A stretch of DNA of 64,000 nt from Halomarinibacterium sp034670265 (GTDB lineage Bacteria > Bacteroidota > Bacteroidia > Flavobacteriales > Flavobacteriaceae): NCBI GenBank assembly GCA_034670265.1, contig JAXMNU010000002.1:186001-250000 (forward strand). Direction: 5' to 3'. Made by a program: the position numbers and the translations under genes. Under the pieces are notes generated by a model. That model made no database searches and was not told the DNA's origin. It saw only the letters and a list, made by a program, of their open reading frames with translations. Every line of letters starts with the position of its first letter. The stretch's first letter is position 1. Below are positions 1 to 8,645 of this stretch, in pieces.

Positions 1-81
1 AGAGAAGACGATACCGAAGAAACTGAAAAAGCTTCTACAGAAACTTCAAGTTTTACCGATATCGAATTTGATGATATTTAA
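1..81 (+). CDS. C-terminal tail of an unidentified acidic protein (partial)
   Basis: Only the last 26 codons and the TAA stop are in the window; the gene starts upstream. The tail is rich in Asp, Glu, Ser and Thr and ends in FTDIEFDDI. Such acidic, probably disordered tails occur on many unrelated proteins, so no function is assigned. A hairpin followed by a T-run begins about 26 bases after the stop, which supports this being a real gene end. Confidence 0.6.
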   Translation, partial: REDDTEETEKASTETSSFTDIEFDDI

Positions 82-106
82 AATCATTTAATCTTAAAAA
101 AGTATG

Positions 107-136
107 AAACCGCTTCCATTTTGGGGCGGTTTTTTT
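107..136 (+). terminator. Rho-independent terminator after the partial gene
   Basis: The six-base arms AACCGC (108-113) and GCGGTT (126-131) form a hairpin followed by a run of T. It separates the upstream gene from the M14 peptidase gene. Confidence 0.75.
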
Positions 137-164
137 ATCTTTAAAACTTTTGACAAAACCATTT

Positions 165-2684
165 ATGAAGAAATTTATATTCTCTTTCGTTTTTTTCTTT
201 TCAATTTCGTTAATCGCGCAAGATGCTAAAATTGATTTATCGTATTATCTCCCAACAGATGTAACCTATAACCCAAACATTCCCACACCCAAAAGTATTA
301 TTGGTCACGAAGTGGGCGAATGGCATATTACACACGATAAGTTAGTATATTATATGTATGCGCTTGCTAATGCAAGTGATAGGGTATCTATTGAAAACAG
401 AGGAACAACTTTTGAAGGAAGACCCATCGTTTTATTAACCATTACATCACCTTCAAACCATTCCAATATTGAAAACATAAAATCACAACACGTTTCCCTT
501 ACTGAAAATGGAGCGAACTCTTTATCGACAGATTCGATGCCCGTAGTAGTATATCAAGGATTCTCTATCCACGGAAATGAACCTAGTGGTAGCAATGCCG
601 CTCTTGCTGTAGCGTATTATTTAGCAGCTGCTCAAGGACCTAAAATTGATGAGTTACTTAACAATACTGTCATACTTTTTGATCCTTCATTTAATCCAGA
701 TGGATTACAACGCTTTTCTACTTGGGCAAATCAGCACAAAGCACAAAACATTAATCCAGACCCTAACGATAGAGAATATAACGAAGTATGGCCAGGCGGG
801 CGTACTAATCATTATTGGTTCGATTTAAATCGCGATTGGCTTCCTGCACAATTACCCGAAAGCCGTGCACGTATTAAAACCTTCCACGATTGGTATCCCA
901 ATATTTTAACAGATCATCATGAAATGGGAACCAATTCTACGTTTTTTTTTCAGCCAGGGATTCCGAGTAGAACACATCCGTTAACACCTAAAAAAAATCA
1001 AGAATTAACGGCAGCCATTGGTAAATTCCACGCTAAAGCATTCGATAAACTTGGAAGTTTCTATTATACCGAAGAAGATTACGATGACTTTTACTACGGA
1101 AAAGGCTCAACGTTTCCTGATATCAATGGAGCGGTGGGAATACTTTTTGAACAAGGCTCTTCACGAGGTCACGCCCAAGAAAGTGATAATGGGATTTTAA
1201 CCTTTCCGTTTACCATTCGTAATCAATTTACAGCGGCACTTTCCACTTTGGAAGCTGCAGTAAGTATGCGAACTGAAATGCTAAACTATCAACGTGATTT
1301 TTTTAGCAATGCTAGAACTGAAGCTTCTAAGGCTTCAGGAGCCATTGTTTTTGGAGATGAAAAAGATGCTGCCAAAACCTATCATTTGGCTGAAATTCTT
1401 AAAAGACATAAAATTACATTTCACGAATTAAAACAAGACTATTCTTCAAAAGGAAAAAACTTCAAAAAAGGGTATTCGTTTGTGGTTCCAAAGAATCAAA
1501 AACAACATCGACTTATCAATGCGATGTTCGAAAAACGAACTTCATTTCAGGATAGTTTGTTTTACGACATTAGTGCTTGGACGTTTCCGCTAGCATTCAA
1601 TTTAGATTACGAAGAAGCTACTCTTTCAGTCGCTGGAGCAGAAGTTTCAGAATTAAAAATGAAGACACCTTCTCTACCCAACCCCAATGCCTATGCCTAT
1701 TTAATGGAATGGCACGAGTATTATACCCCAAAAGCCTTAAATGCCTTTTTAGAAAAAGGGCTGCGAGTAAAAGTAGGGATGAAATCATTTACCGCAGAAG
1801 GAAAAACTTATGATTACGGAACCATTATGATTCCTGTTCAAGGTCAGAGTTTGGACGAAAATGAACTATTCAATTTTGTAAAAGAAGTTGCTGTTGATGC
1901 ATACGTTAACATTACATCCGTTTCTACAGGTTCTACATTGGGAATTGACCTTGGGAGTCGTCAATTTAATACTATAAACCCTCAAAAAGTAGCAGTTTTA
2001 GTGGGCGATGGAATTAATCCGTATGATGCTGGTGAAATATGGCATTTGTTCGATACGCGATATGAAATGAAAATTACCAAACTGGATGTTAACGACGCTT
2101 CGAGAACCGATTTAAGTAAATACACCGATATTATTTTGCCTGCTACTTGGGGAAGTGGTCCCGATAAAAATACTACCGAAAAACTAAAAGAATGGACAAA
2201 AAATGGCGGAACACTGATTGCTTTTAGAAATTCTGGGAAATGGTTACAAAGTAACGAATTGCTAAAAATGGAATTAAAAACCGAAAAGGATACTGCTTCC
2301 AATATTTCATTTGAACAACGCAACGATTTTTATGGCGCTCAAGTTATTGGAGGCGCTATTTTTGAAGCTAAATTAGATCGATCCCACCCAATAGCCTTTG
2401 GGTATAAAAACAGTACACTTCCCTTATTTAGAAATACTACTGTGTTTGTGGAAGCCGATAAAGACAGTTACAACAATCCTATTCAATACACTTCCAGTCC
2501 ATTGTTAAGCGGCTATATTTCTGAAGAAAATCTGTCCTTGTTAAAAAATACAGTTCCTTTTAAAACAGGGCGTTTGGGAAGAGGTCGAGTGGTTTATTTT
2601 ACCGACAATACCAACTTTAGAGCGTTTTGGTACGGAACGAATAAGCTATTGATGAACGCTATTTTCTTTGGGAAGGAGATGTAA
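165..2684 (+). CDS. Secreted M14-family zinc carboxypeptidase
   Basis: An 839-residue secreted peptidase. Residues 1-19 are a Lys-Lys plus hydrophobic signal peptide ending at an AQD cleavage site. The catalytic M14 domain follows: zinc ligands are seen in SIHGNEPSG (H136, E139), a DHHE motif is near residue 250, and the general-base glutamate is probably in GILFEQGSSRG near 329. The C-terminal 350 residues resemble the glutamine-amidotransferase-like extension common on large Bacteroidota M14 proteins. An upstream in-frame TTG at 150 is possible, but the ATG at 165 gives a clean signal peptide. It probably digests peptides in the periplasm or outside the cell. The exact substrate is unknown. 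Confidence 0.85.
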   Translation: MKKFIFSFVFFFSISLIAQDAKIDLSYYLPTDVTYNPNIPTPKSIIGHEVGEWHITHDKLVYYMYALANASDRVSIENRGTTFEGRPIVLLTITSPSNHSNIENIKSQHVSLTENGANSLSTDSMPVVVYQGFSIHGNEPSGSNAALAVAYYLAAAQGPKIDELLNNTVILFDPSFNPDGLQRFSTWANQHKAQNINPDPNDREYNEVWPGGRTNHYWFDLNRDWLPAQLPESRARIKTFHDWYPNILTDHHEMGTNSTFFFQPGIPSRTHPLTPKKNQELTAAIGKFHAKAFDKLGSFYYTEEDYDDFYYGKGSTFPDINGAVGILFEQGSSRGHAQESDNGILTFPFTIRNQFTAALSTLEAAVSMRTEMLNYQRDFFSNARTEASKASGAIVFGDEKDAAKTYHLAEILKRHKITFHELKQDYSSKGKNFKKGYSFVVPKNQKQHRLINAMFEKRTSFQDSLFYDISAWTFPLAFNLDYEEATLSVAGAEVSELKMKTPSLPNPNAYAYLMEWHEYYTPKALNAFLEKGLRVKVGMKSFTAEGKTYDYGTIMIPVQGQSLDENELFNFVKEVAVDAYVNITSVSTGSTLGIDLGSRQFNTINPQKVAVLVGDGINPYDAGEIWHLFDTRYEMKITKLDVNDASRTDLSKYTDIILPATWGSGPDKNTTEKLKEWTKNGGTLIAFRNSGKWLQSNELLKMELKTEKDTASNISFEQRNDFYGAQVIGGAIFEAKLDRSHPIAFGYKNSTLPLFRNTTVFVEADKDSYNNPIQYTSSPLLSGYISEENLSLLKNTVPFKTGRLGRGRVVYFTDNTNFRAFWYGTNKLLMNAIFFGKEM

Positions 2685-2750
2685 ACAAAAATTGTAAGTT
2701 CCTTAACAGCCTTTCATTTTTTAGATGTGTAATTTTCAAGAAAAATTGAC

Positions 2751-2924
2751 ATGTTTAAATTATTTAAAGGAAAATCTGAAATTGAAAAGCTTCAAAAGAA
2801 GTACGAATCGTTAATGAGTGATTGGCATAAACTTTCCACATCCAATCGTGCTGAAAGTGATAAAAAATATGCCGAAGCTCAAAAAATCCTTGAGCAAATT
2901 GAAAAATTGCAAAAAACTGAATAA
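2751..2924 (+). CDS. Small DUF6435-like (Lacal_2735-type) protein
   Basis: A 57-residue basic protein starting MFKLFKGKSE, rich in Lys, Glu and Gln and predicted to be two short amphipathic helices. The pattern (FKLFK start, EKLQKKYE, SNRAESDKKYAEA) matches the small flavobacterial family I recall as Lacal_2735 or DUF6435, whose function is unknown. It lies 66 bases after the M14 gene and 61 bases before the SulP gene, which has its own promoter. It has no signal peptide or membrane segment, so it is probably cytoplasmic. Confidence 0.75.
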   Translation: MFKLFKGKSEIEKLQKKYESLMSDWHKLSTSNRAESDKKYAEAQKILEQIEKLQKTE

Positions 2925-2933
2925 CTAAAAGGA

Positions 2934-2963
2934 TTTGTACTCTTTTTGAAATGGTTATCTTTG
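2934..2963 (+). promoter_or_regulatory. Bacteroidota-type promoter of the SulP gene
   Basis: A TTTG at 2934-2937 and TATCTTTG at 2956-2963 are separated by 18 bases, matching the Bacteroidota -33/-7 pattern TTG-N17-23-TAnnTTTG. The ATG at 2986 follows. A short hairpin (TTGCCG 2961-2966 with CGGCAA 2976-2981) lies between promoter and start codon. Confidence 0.7.
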
Positions 2964-2985
2964 CCGCTTTTCAAACGGCAAAATC

Positions 2986-4602
<1,617 letters not shown>

Positions 4603-4603
4603 G

Positions 4604-4915
4604 TTATTCTTTATGGGTAATTCGTAATTTTTCAATCATTTCTGGAGAAACATTACTGGCACTTGCTCCGTAATTATCCACCAGAAGTCCTTTTTTTCCA
4701 TCCGAGGTTTCTATAACGTATAAAATAGAATTATCATCTGGATTGCTCATCCCTTCGAATCGGTAGTATTTTACGACTTCCAGATCGCAGGCTTTCCAAA
4801 CTTTTTTATGCTTTTTGGATTCCATGCCTTCATCATGAAGATTGAAATCTTCCGTATAACCTTCTTCTTGTAAGCCTTTTATGGCTTCTGAAAGTGAGAT
4901 ATATGAGTTTTCCAT
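4604..4915 (-). CDS. Conserved small Bacteroidota protein of unknown function
   Basis: A 103-residue soluble protein beginning MENSYISLSEAIKGLQEEGYTEDFNLH. It resembles a short Bacteroidota family sometimes mislabelled phosphoribosylpyrophosphate synthetase. At this length it cannot be that enzyme, and no PRPP-binding loop is seen. The fold looks mixed alpha/beta, with a helix at the N-terminus and strands such as YRFEGMSNPDDNSILYVIE and KGLLVDNYG. It is single-copy and convergent with the SulP gene. Its promoter region is shared divergently with the thioredoxin-like gene at 5024. Confidence 0.75.
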   Translation of the reverse strand: MENSYISLSEAIKGLQEEGYTEDFNLHDEGMESKKHKKVWKACDLEVVKYYRFEGMSNPDDNSILYVIETSDGKKGLLVDNYGASASNVSPEMIEKLRITHKE

Positions 4916-5023
4916 AACATACTAATTTTCAAAAAGGTACTTTTATTCTTTCAGAAATACAAAAGTTTAGCATTTCTTTAGGTGTAACTTTTTCTGAAAT
5001 TTTTCAACTTATAAACAAAAATT

Positions 5024-5578
5024 ATGGCACTTACTCCTTCAAATATGCTTCCCTTAGGTACAAAAGCACCCTATTTCACATTAATGGACACCATAACTAA
5101 AGATGTTTATTCCCTTCAGCAATTAAAAGGTGAAAAAGGCACGGTGATTATGTTTATTTGTAATCATTGTCCTTACGTAAAATATGTAAATGAAGAATTG
5201 GTGCGGATTTGCAACGACTACCGCGTTACGGGTTTTAGTTTCGTTGGGATAAGTAGTAATGATGCTACAAAATATCCCGAAGACGGCCCCGAAGCTATGT
5301 ACCGACACGCACAAAAAGAAGGTTATAACTTTCCGTATTTGTACGACGAAACGCAAGAAGTGGCAAAAGCTTACGACGCTGCTTGCACTCCCGACTTCTA
5401 CTTGTTCGACAGTGAATTAAAACTCGTATATCGAGGCCAGTTGGATAATTCACGTCCTGGAAATTCCATTCCCTTAAACGGAAGGGATTTGCGTGAGGCG
5501 ATGGATAATATTCTGAACAATCATCCGCAGCGAAAAGACCAAAAGCCTAGTATGGGTTGTAATATAAAGTGGAAGTAA
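5024..5578 (+). CDS. Thioredoxin-like (AhpC/TSA-type) redox protein
   Basis: A 184-residue protein with the thioredoxin fold. The active site is a CxxC in FICNHCPYVKYVNEE (about residues 46-49), followed by WGFSFVGISSNDA-like strand residues, then the cis-proline region ACTPDFYLFD and a long C-terminal tail ending SMGCNIKWK. This architecture matches the AhpC/TSA-like thioredoxin family commonly annotated in Bacteroidota with a conserved CNHCPYV motif. No signal peptide is evident, so it is probably a cytoplasmic thiol oxidoreductase or peroxiredoxin-like protein. Its substrate is unknown. Confidence 0.85.
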   Translation: MALTPSNMLPLGTKAPYFTLMDTITKDVYSLQQLKGEKGTVIMFICNHCPYVKYVNEELVRICNDYRVTGFSFVGISSNDATKYPEDGPEAMYRHAQKEGYNFPYLYDETQEVAKAYDAACTPDFYLFDSELKLVYRGQLDNSRPGNSIPLNGRDLREAMDNILNNHPQRKDQKPSMGCNIKWK

Positions 5579-5598
5579 GTTCTTTTTAGACAGCTGTG

Positions 5599-5635
5599 CT
5601 ACAAGACGTAAGACCGCTACGCTACAAGATACAAG
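5599..5635. repeat. Degenerate heptamer repeat (xxxCAAG type)
   Basis: Units CTACAAG (5599), ACGTAAG (5606), ACCGCTA (5613), then CTACAAG (5622) and ATACAAG (5629) follow a near 7-base step with one 2-base slip. A related CTTGnnT array, in inverse orientation, is at 52351-52392. Confidence 0.5.
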
Positions 5636-5681
5636 ACTACTATTTTATTAGAATTAAGAATAGTTAGTTTAATTTGGATTT

Positions 5682-5730
5682 CACCTTTCACCTTTTACCT
5701 TTTACCTTTTACCCTTCACCCATTACCCAA
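5682..5730. repeat. Seven tandem heptamers (YACCTTT) overlapping a gene end
   Basis: Seven consecutive 7-base units read CACCTTT, CACCTTT, TACCTTT, TACCTTT, TACCCTT, CACCCAT, TACCCAA. The last two units lie inside the 3' end of the minus-strand DinB/YfiT-like gene and supply its final codons and TGA stop (5716-5718). Confidence 0.8.
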
Positions 5731-6252
5731 CATCAACAATGCATTTTTTATATGTGTAAAATGGTGCATACTATGCCACGAATAAAGCATTGCCAAATGC
5801 TTCATCCCTACTTCTTCTTTCGTTTCTGGGTGAATAAAAACGCGTTCCCATTGTTCTTCAGTAAGGTTCTGAAGGATATACACAATCTTTTGATGTACCG
5901 CTTCAATATGTGATAACGACCAAGCAATAGGCGCTTTTTGATAATCGAATAGTTTGGCAAAAGCATCCTGATTATAGGCCTTAATAGTGGGCTTGTCTTC
6001 GGTTAAAGTCCAACGGATTCGGTTGTAACAATGGTGATGACTATCACTAATATGATGAATGAGTTGGCGAATAGTCCATCCCTCTGGACGATACGGCGAA
6101 TCCAACACTTCTTCCTTTAAATTTAAAGAGATTAGCTTTAATTGCTCGGGGAAAATCTGAAGCACTTTTATGGCTTCAACCAAATCTTCATTTGAAATAG
6201 TTTTGGGTTTTTTGAATTTCCCAATGGGGAATTTTAATTGTTCTATATCCAT
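5716..6252 (-). CDS. YfiT-like DinB-superfamily metal-dependent hydrolase
   Basis: A 178-residue protein of the DinB/YfiT four-helix-bundle superfamily. The three metal-binding histidines are likely H in LIHHISDSHHHCYNR and H in YSWHSMHHFTHIK near the C-terminus. The N-terminal KFPIGKF and EGWTIRQLIHHISDSH are typical of YfiT, the bacillithiol-transferase-like group. The ATG at 6252 (MDIEQLKFP) fits the family start; the longer reading to 6324 is unlikely. Bacillithiol or another thiol as co-substrate is family knowledge, not visible here. The final four residues come from a heptameric repeat (5682-5730). Confidence 0.85.
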   Translation of the reverse strand: MDIEQLKFPIGKFKKPKTISNEDLVEAIKVLQIFPEQLKLISLNLKEEVLDSPYRPEGWTIRQLIHHISDSHHHCYNRIRWTLTEDKPTIKAYNQDAFAKLFDYQKAPIAWSLSHIEAVHQKIVYILQNLTEEQWERVFIHPETKEEVGMKHLAMLYSWHSMHHFTHIKNALLMLGNG

Positions 6253-6320
6253 CCCGCTAAAATAAAAAATGCCCTTCGTTTTGAAAGGCATTTTTGCGTT
6301 ATTTTTTGATTCTTCGCTTC

Positions 6321-6380
6321 GCACTTCGACAGCACTTCGACAGGCTCAGTGTGACAGCTCAGTGTGACACTCTGAATGAC
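6321..6380. repeat. Dispersed intergenic repeat (cttcgacaggctcagtgtgaca family)
   Basis: An 11-base unit GCACTTCGACA is repeated at 6321 and 6332, followed by a 13-base unit GCTCAGTGTGACA at 6344 and 6357. The reverse complement of the same family (ctgtcacactgagc) occurs at 49106-49175. The repeat ends just before the stop of the prolyl isomerase gene. Confidence 0.7.
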
Positions 6381-6382
6381 AA

Positions 6383-7315
6383 CTATTTTACAGCCATCAA
6401 TTCTACATCAAAGACTAAAGTAGCATCTGGAGGAATAACGCCTCCTGCGCCACGGCTTCCGTAGGCTAAGTGAGACGGTATCACGAAACGTGCTTTATCC
6501 CCTACTTTTAATAGCTGAATTCCTTCGTCCCAACCAGCAATGACGTTCCCCATTCCCACAGGGAATTCGATAGGTTCTCCACGCTTAAAAGAGTTGTCAA
6601 ATTCACCGCCATCGGCAAACATGCCTTTGTAATGTACAGCCACTGTTTTACCAGCTTCGGCTTGTGTTCCACTCCCTTTTTGAATGATTTGGTAACGTAG
6701 TCCGCTTTCGGTTTGTTCAAAGCCTTCCGAAATGCTAGTTAACAATTCTTCCTGTGCTTTTTTAGCTGCTGCTTCACGTTCGGCTTTAGCGCCATTAAAA
6801 CTTCTGAAAGCCTCTACAGCATTCCATTTTTCAGCTTCGTCACCTACGCGAATAATTTCAACTTTCTCCATCGTATCGCCCTGTGCAATAGCATCTACCA
6901 CATTTTGCCCTTCAATTACATGACCAAACACCGTGTGCTTATTATCTAACCATGGCGTTGGCACATGAGTGATAAAAAACTGGCTTCCGTTACTACTAGG
7001 ACCTGCATTAGCCATAGACAATACGCCGGGCGTATCGTGCTTTAAGGTTGGGTGAAACTCATCATCGAAGTTATAGCCTGGACCACCGCTTCCTGTTCCT
7101 GCTGGGTCACCTCCTTGTATCATAAAATCTGGAATCACACGATGGAACGTTAGTCCGTCGTAATACGGAGTACCTTGTGGCTTTGCTGCATTTTCAAGAT
7201 TTCCCTCTGCTAAGGCTACAAAGTTCCCCACTGTTCCTGGAGTTAAATCGTATGTTAATTGTATAGTAATAGCACCTTTTGGCGTATTGATTTTTGCGTA
7301 AATACCGTCTTGCAT
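6383..7315 (-). CDS. Cyclophilin-FKBP fusion peptidyl-prolyl isomerase
   Basis: A 310-residue protein with two unrelated prolyl isomerase domains. Residues 1-165 form a cyclophilin (FHRVIPDFMIQGGDPAGTG, GPSSNGSQFFITHVPTPWLD, HTVFGHVIEGQNVVD). A helical linker (165-205) leads to an FKBP domain at 210-310 (VAVHYKGMFADGGEFDNSF, GWDEGIQLLKVGDKARFVIP, AYGSRGAGGVIPPDATLVFDVEL). It catalyses cis-trans proline isomerisation during protein folding. The ATG at 7315 (MQDGIYAKI) is preferred over an upstream in-frame ATG because a -7 box lies between them. No signal peptide is seen, so it is cytoplasmic. Such dual immunophilins are known in flavobacteria. Confidence 0.92.
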   Translation of the reverse strand: MQDGIYAKINTPKGAITIQLTYDLTPGTVGNFVALAEGNLENAAKPQGTPYYDGLTFHRVIPDFMIQGGDPAGTGSGGPGYNFDDEFHPTLKHDTPGVLSMANAGPSSNGSQFFITHVPTPWLDNKHTVFGHVIEGQNVVDAIAQGDTMEKVEIIRVGDEAEKWNAVEAFRSFNGAKAEREAAAKKAQEELLTSISEGFEQTESGLRYQIIQKGSGTQAEAGKTVAVHYKGMFADGGEFDNSFKRGEPIEFPVGMGNVIAGWDEGIQLLKVGDKARFVIPSHLAYGSRGAGGVIPPDATLVFDVELMAVK

Positions 7316-7337
7316 TGTGTTACTTTTTTGTGAGGTG

Positions 7338-7345
7338 CAAAGGTA
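7338..7345 (-). promoter_or_regulatory. -7 promoter box of the cyclophilin-FKBP gene
   Basis: On the minus strand this reads TACCTTTG, a perfect TAnnTTTG, 22 bases before the chosen ATG. It excludes the upstream in-frame ATG at 7360 as the start. No clear -33 TTG is seen at the usual distance. Confidence 0.6.
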
Positions 7346-7370
7346 CAAATTGCAGTTCACTTTTTAGGTA

Positions 7371-7543
7371 TTAGAGGAAATGCATTTTAAATTTTAGAAT
7401 ACTTGGTAAATGAATTAGATAAAATGATAATTGAGTTATGAATTTATCTAACCTCTGTTAGGTAAAATGTAAATTATGTTATGAGATTATATAATTCCCT
7501 TTAGGTAATATGTAAATTGTTTTATCAATTTATCTAATTTTTG
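7371..7543. repeat. 43-bp degenerate tandem repeat, three clear copies plus one weak
   Basis: Units begin with TTAG at 7415, 7458 and 7501, exactly 43 bases apart; a weaker unit begins with TTAG at 7371. Shared internal text is TAAaATGtAAATT and a late TATmTAA. Unit 1 carries a perfect inverted repeat TTAGATAAA..TTTATCTAA, so each unit could form a hairpin. Confidence 0.7.
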
Positions 7544-7611
7544 TAATTCCGCACTAGGTCATTGAGCGTAGTCGAACTGTGATGCGGAATTTATTATAAA
7601 TGTTTTTTTGG

Positions 7612-7632
7612 ACACCAAATCAAGTTTGGTGT
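7612..7632. repeat. Small inverted repeat
   Basis: The 8-base arms ACACCAAA and TTTGGTGT flank a 5-base loop. There is no T-run of terminator type; it appears to belong to the dispersed intergenic repeats. Confidence 0.5.
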
Positions 7633-7884
7633 GACAAGTTAATTGGAATTTGCTACAATATCGCTAATTAATAGGATTGGTTAATTATAAAAAGTTATAG
7701 CAAAGTAGATTATGAGAGGTTTACAATAATAAAAGATGTCCTAAAAAATACCCACTAGCATAAGTGCTACGAAATATGTAAATTATTATATTTGATATAC
7801 TTAGAAAAGAATTGTTTAAGCTGAGTTTAGCCACATCAAGTTGGCAATAAACAAGAGATGACAACTAAAACATCATAGTGCTAT

Positions 7885-8514
7885 ATGAAAAAAAAGTACT
7901 TCTTTATTGCCAGTATTATTCTGCTCTTATTATCGATTATTGCCTTTTCGGATAATTTATTTACAGACGTTGGACAAGAAAGTAATAGCGACCCAAAATT
8001 TATTATTCACGGACTATTTTTTCTGGCTTGGTTTATTATCCTAGTAATACAATCTAATTTTATAAGGCAAAGCAATTACCAAGCACATATGAAATTGGGG
8101 CTATGGGGTATGGTTATTGCCATTGGGGTAGTTTTGAGCACCTTTTATGTCTTTTATGCTGAGTTTGAAGGATGGTCTGTAATGCCTGGTTTTGTGAAAG
8201 CCAACCGAATATTTACTCTTAGCTTCACGGCCTTGGTATTTTTGGCTTATCTAAAAAGAAAAAAACCTATTGAACACAAACGCTTTCTTTATATTGGAAC
8301 TCTTTATGTTTTGGGGCCTATTATAGGAAGAGTGGCCGACAAGCTTGGTCCTGGAAGTGATTTAAGTTTTGTGGTTTTTGAATTTGTTATTTGGACTGGA
8401 TTGTTCATTTCATTATTAGTTTATGATATAGCTACATTAAAAAAAGTACATAGAATAACTTGGATAGGTATTGTTTGGTTTTATATTGTTTGGATATTTT
8501 CAGTTGTTAATTAA
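7885..8514 (+). CDS. Multipass membrane protein of unknown function
   Basis: A 209-residue integral membrane protein with about six hydrophobic segments (roughly 5-22, 38-58, 72-90, 105-125, 135-155, 165-205). Histidines H in FIIHGLFFLAWF, H in YQAHMKLGLWG and H in IEHKRFLYIGT lie at helix starts, which would suit haem or metal binding as in cytochrome b561-like or DUF2306-like proteins, but this is only a suggestion. It stands alone between a repeat-rich spacer and the FG-GAP gene. I do not recognise the family. Confidence 0.75.
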   Translation: MKKKYFFIASIILLLLSIIAFSDNLFTDVGQESNSDPKFIIHGLFFLAWFIILVIQSNFIRQSNYQAHMKLGLWGMVIAIGVVLSTFYVFYAEFEGWSVMPGFVKANRIFTLSFTALVFLAYLKRKKPIEHKRFLYIGTLYVLGPIIGRVADKLGPGSDLSFVVFEFVIWTGLFISLLVYDIATLKKVHRITWIGIVWFYIVWIFSVVN

Positions 8515-8597
8515 ATTCAAGTATTATCGACTTTAATGAGGAATCTCATTGTTCAGATTCTTCACGTAGCAGTGCTCATTCTAATTGACATTTTTGT

Positions 8598-8605
8598 TAT
8601 CTTTG
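8598..8605 (+). promoter_or_regulatory. -7 promoter box of the FG-GAP gene
   Basis: TATCTTTG matches TAnnTTTG and lies 40 bases before the ATG at 8646. No -33 TTG is seen at the standard distance. Confidence 0.55.
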
Positions 8606-8645
8606 GGATACTCCCCACGAAATTATTAGCCAAAATAAGATTTCA

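Larger units (their letters stand above)
7316..7884. other. 569-bp repeat-rich spacer without a recognised gene
   Basis: This spacer holds the prolyl isomerase promoter, a 43-bp tandem repeat (7371-7543), a short stretch similar to dispersed repeats (7556-7590, attgagcgtagtcgaactgtg), and an 8-bp inverted repeat ACACCAAA/TTTGGTGT at 7612-7632. From 7640 to 7884 it is plain AT-rich DNA. No ORF with coding character was found. Confidence 0.6.

Noticed and set aside
1982..2323. 113-codon frame opposite the M14 gene
   Set aside because: It is antisense to a well-supported peptidase and has no family features.
4604..4915. Phosphoribosylpyrophosphate synthetase
   Set aside because: At 103 residues and without a PRPP loop it cannot be this enzyme, despite the label often carried by homologues.
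7371..7543. Possible CRISPR array in the 43-bp repeats
   Set aside because: Units are degenerate and contiguous with no unique spacers.
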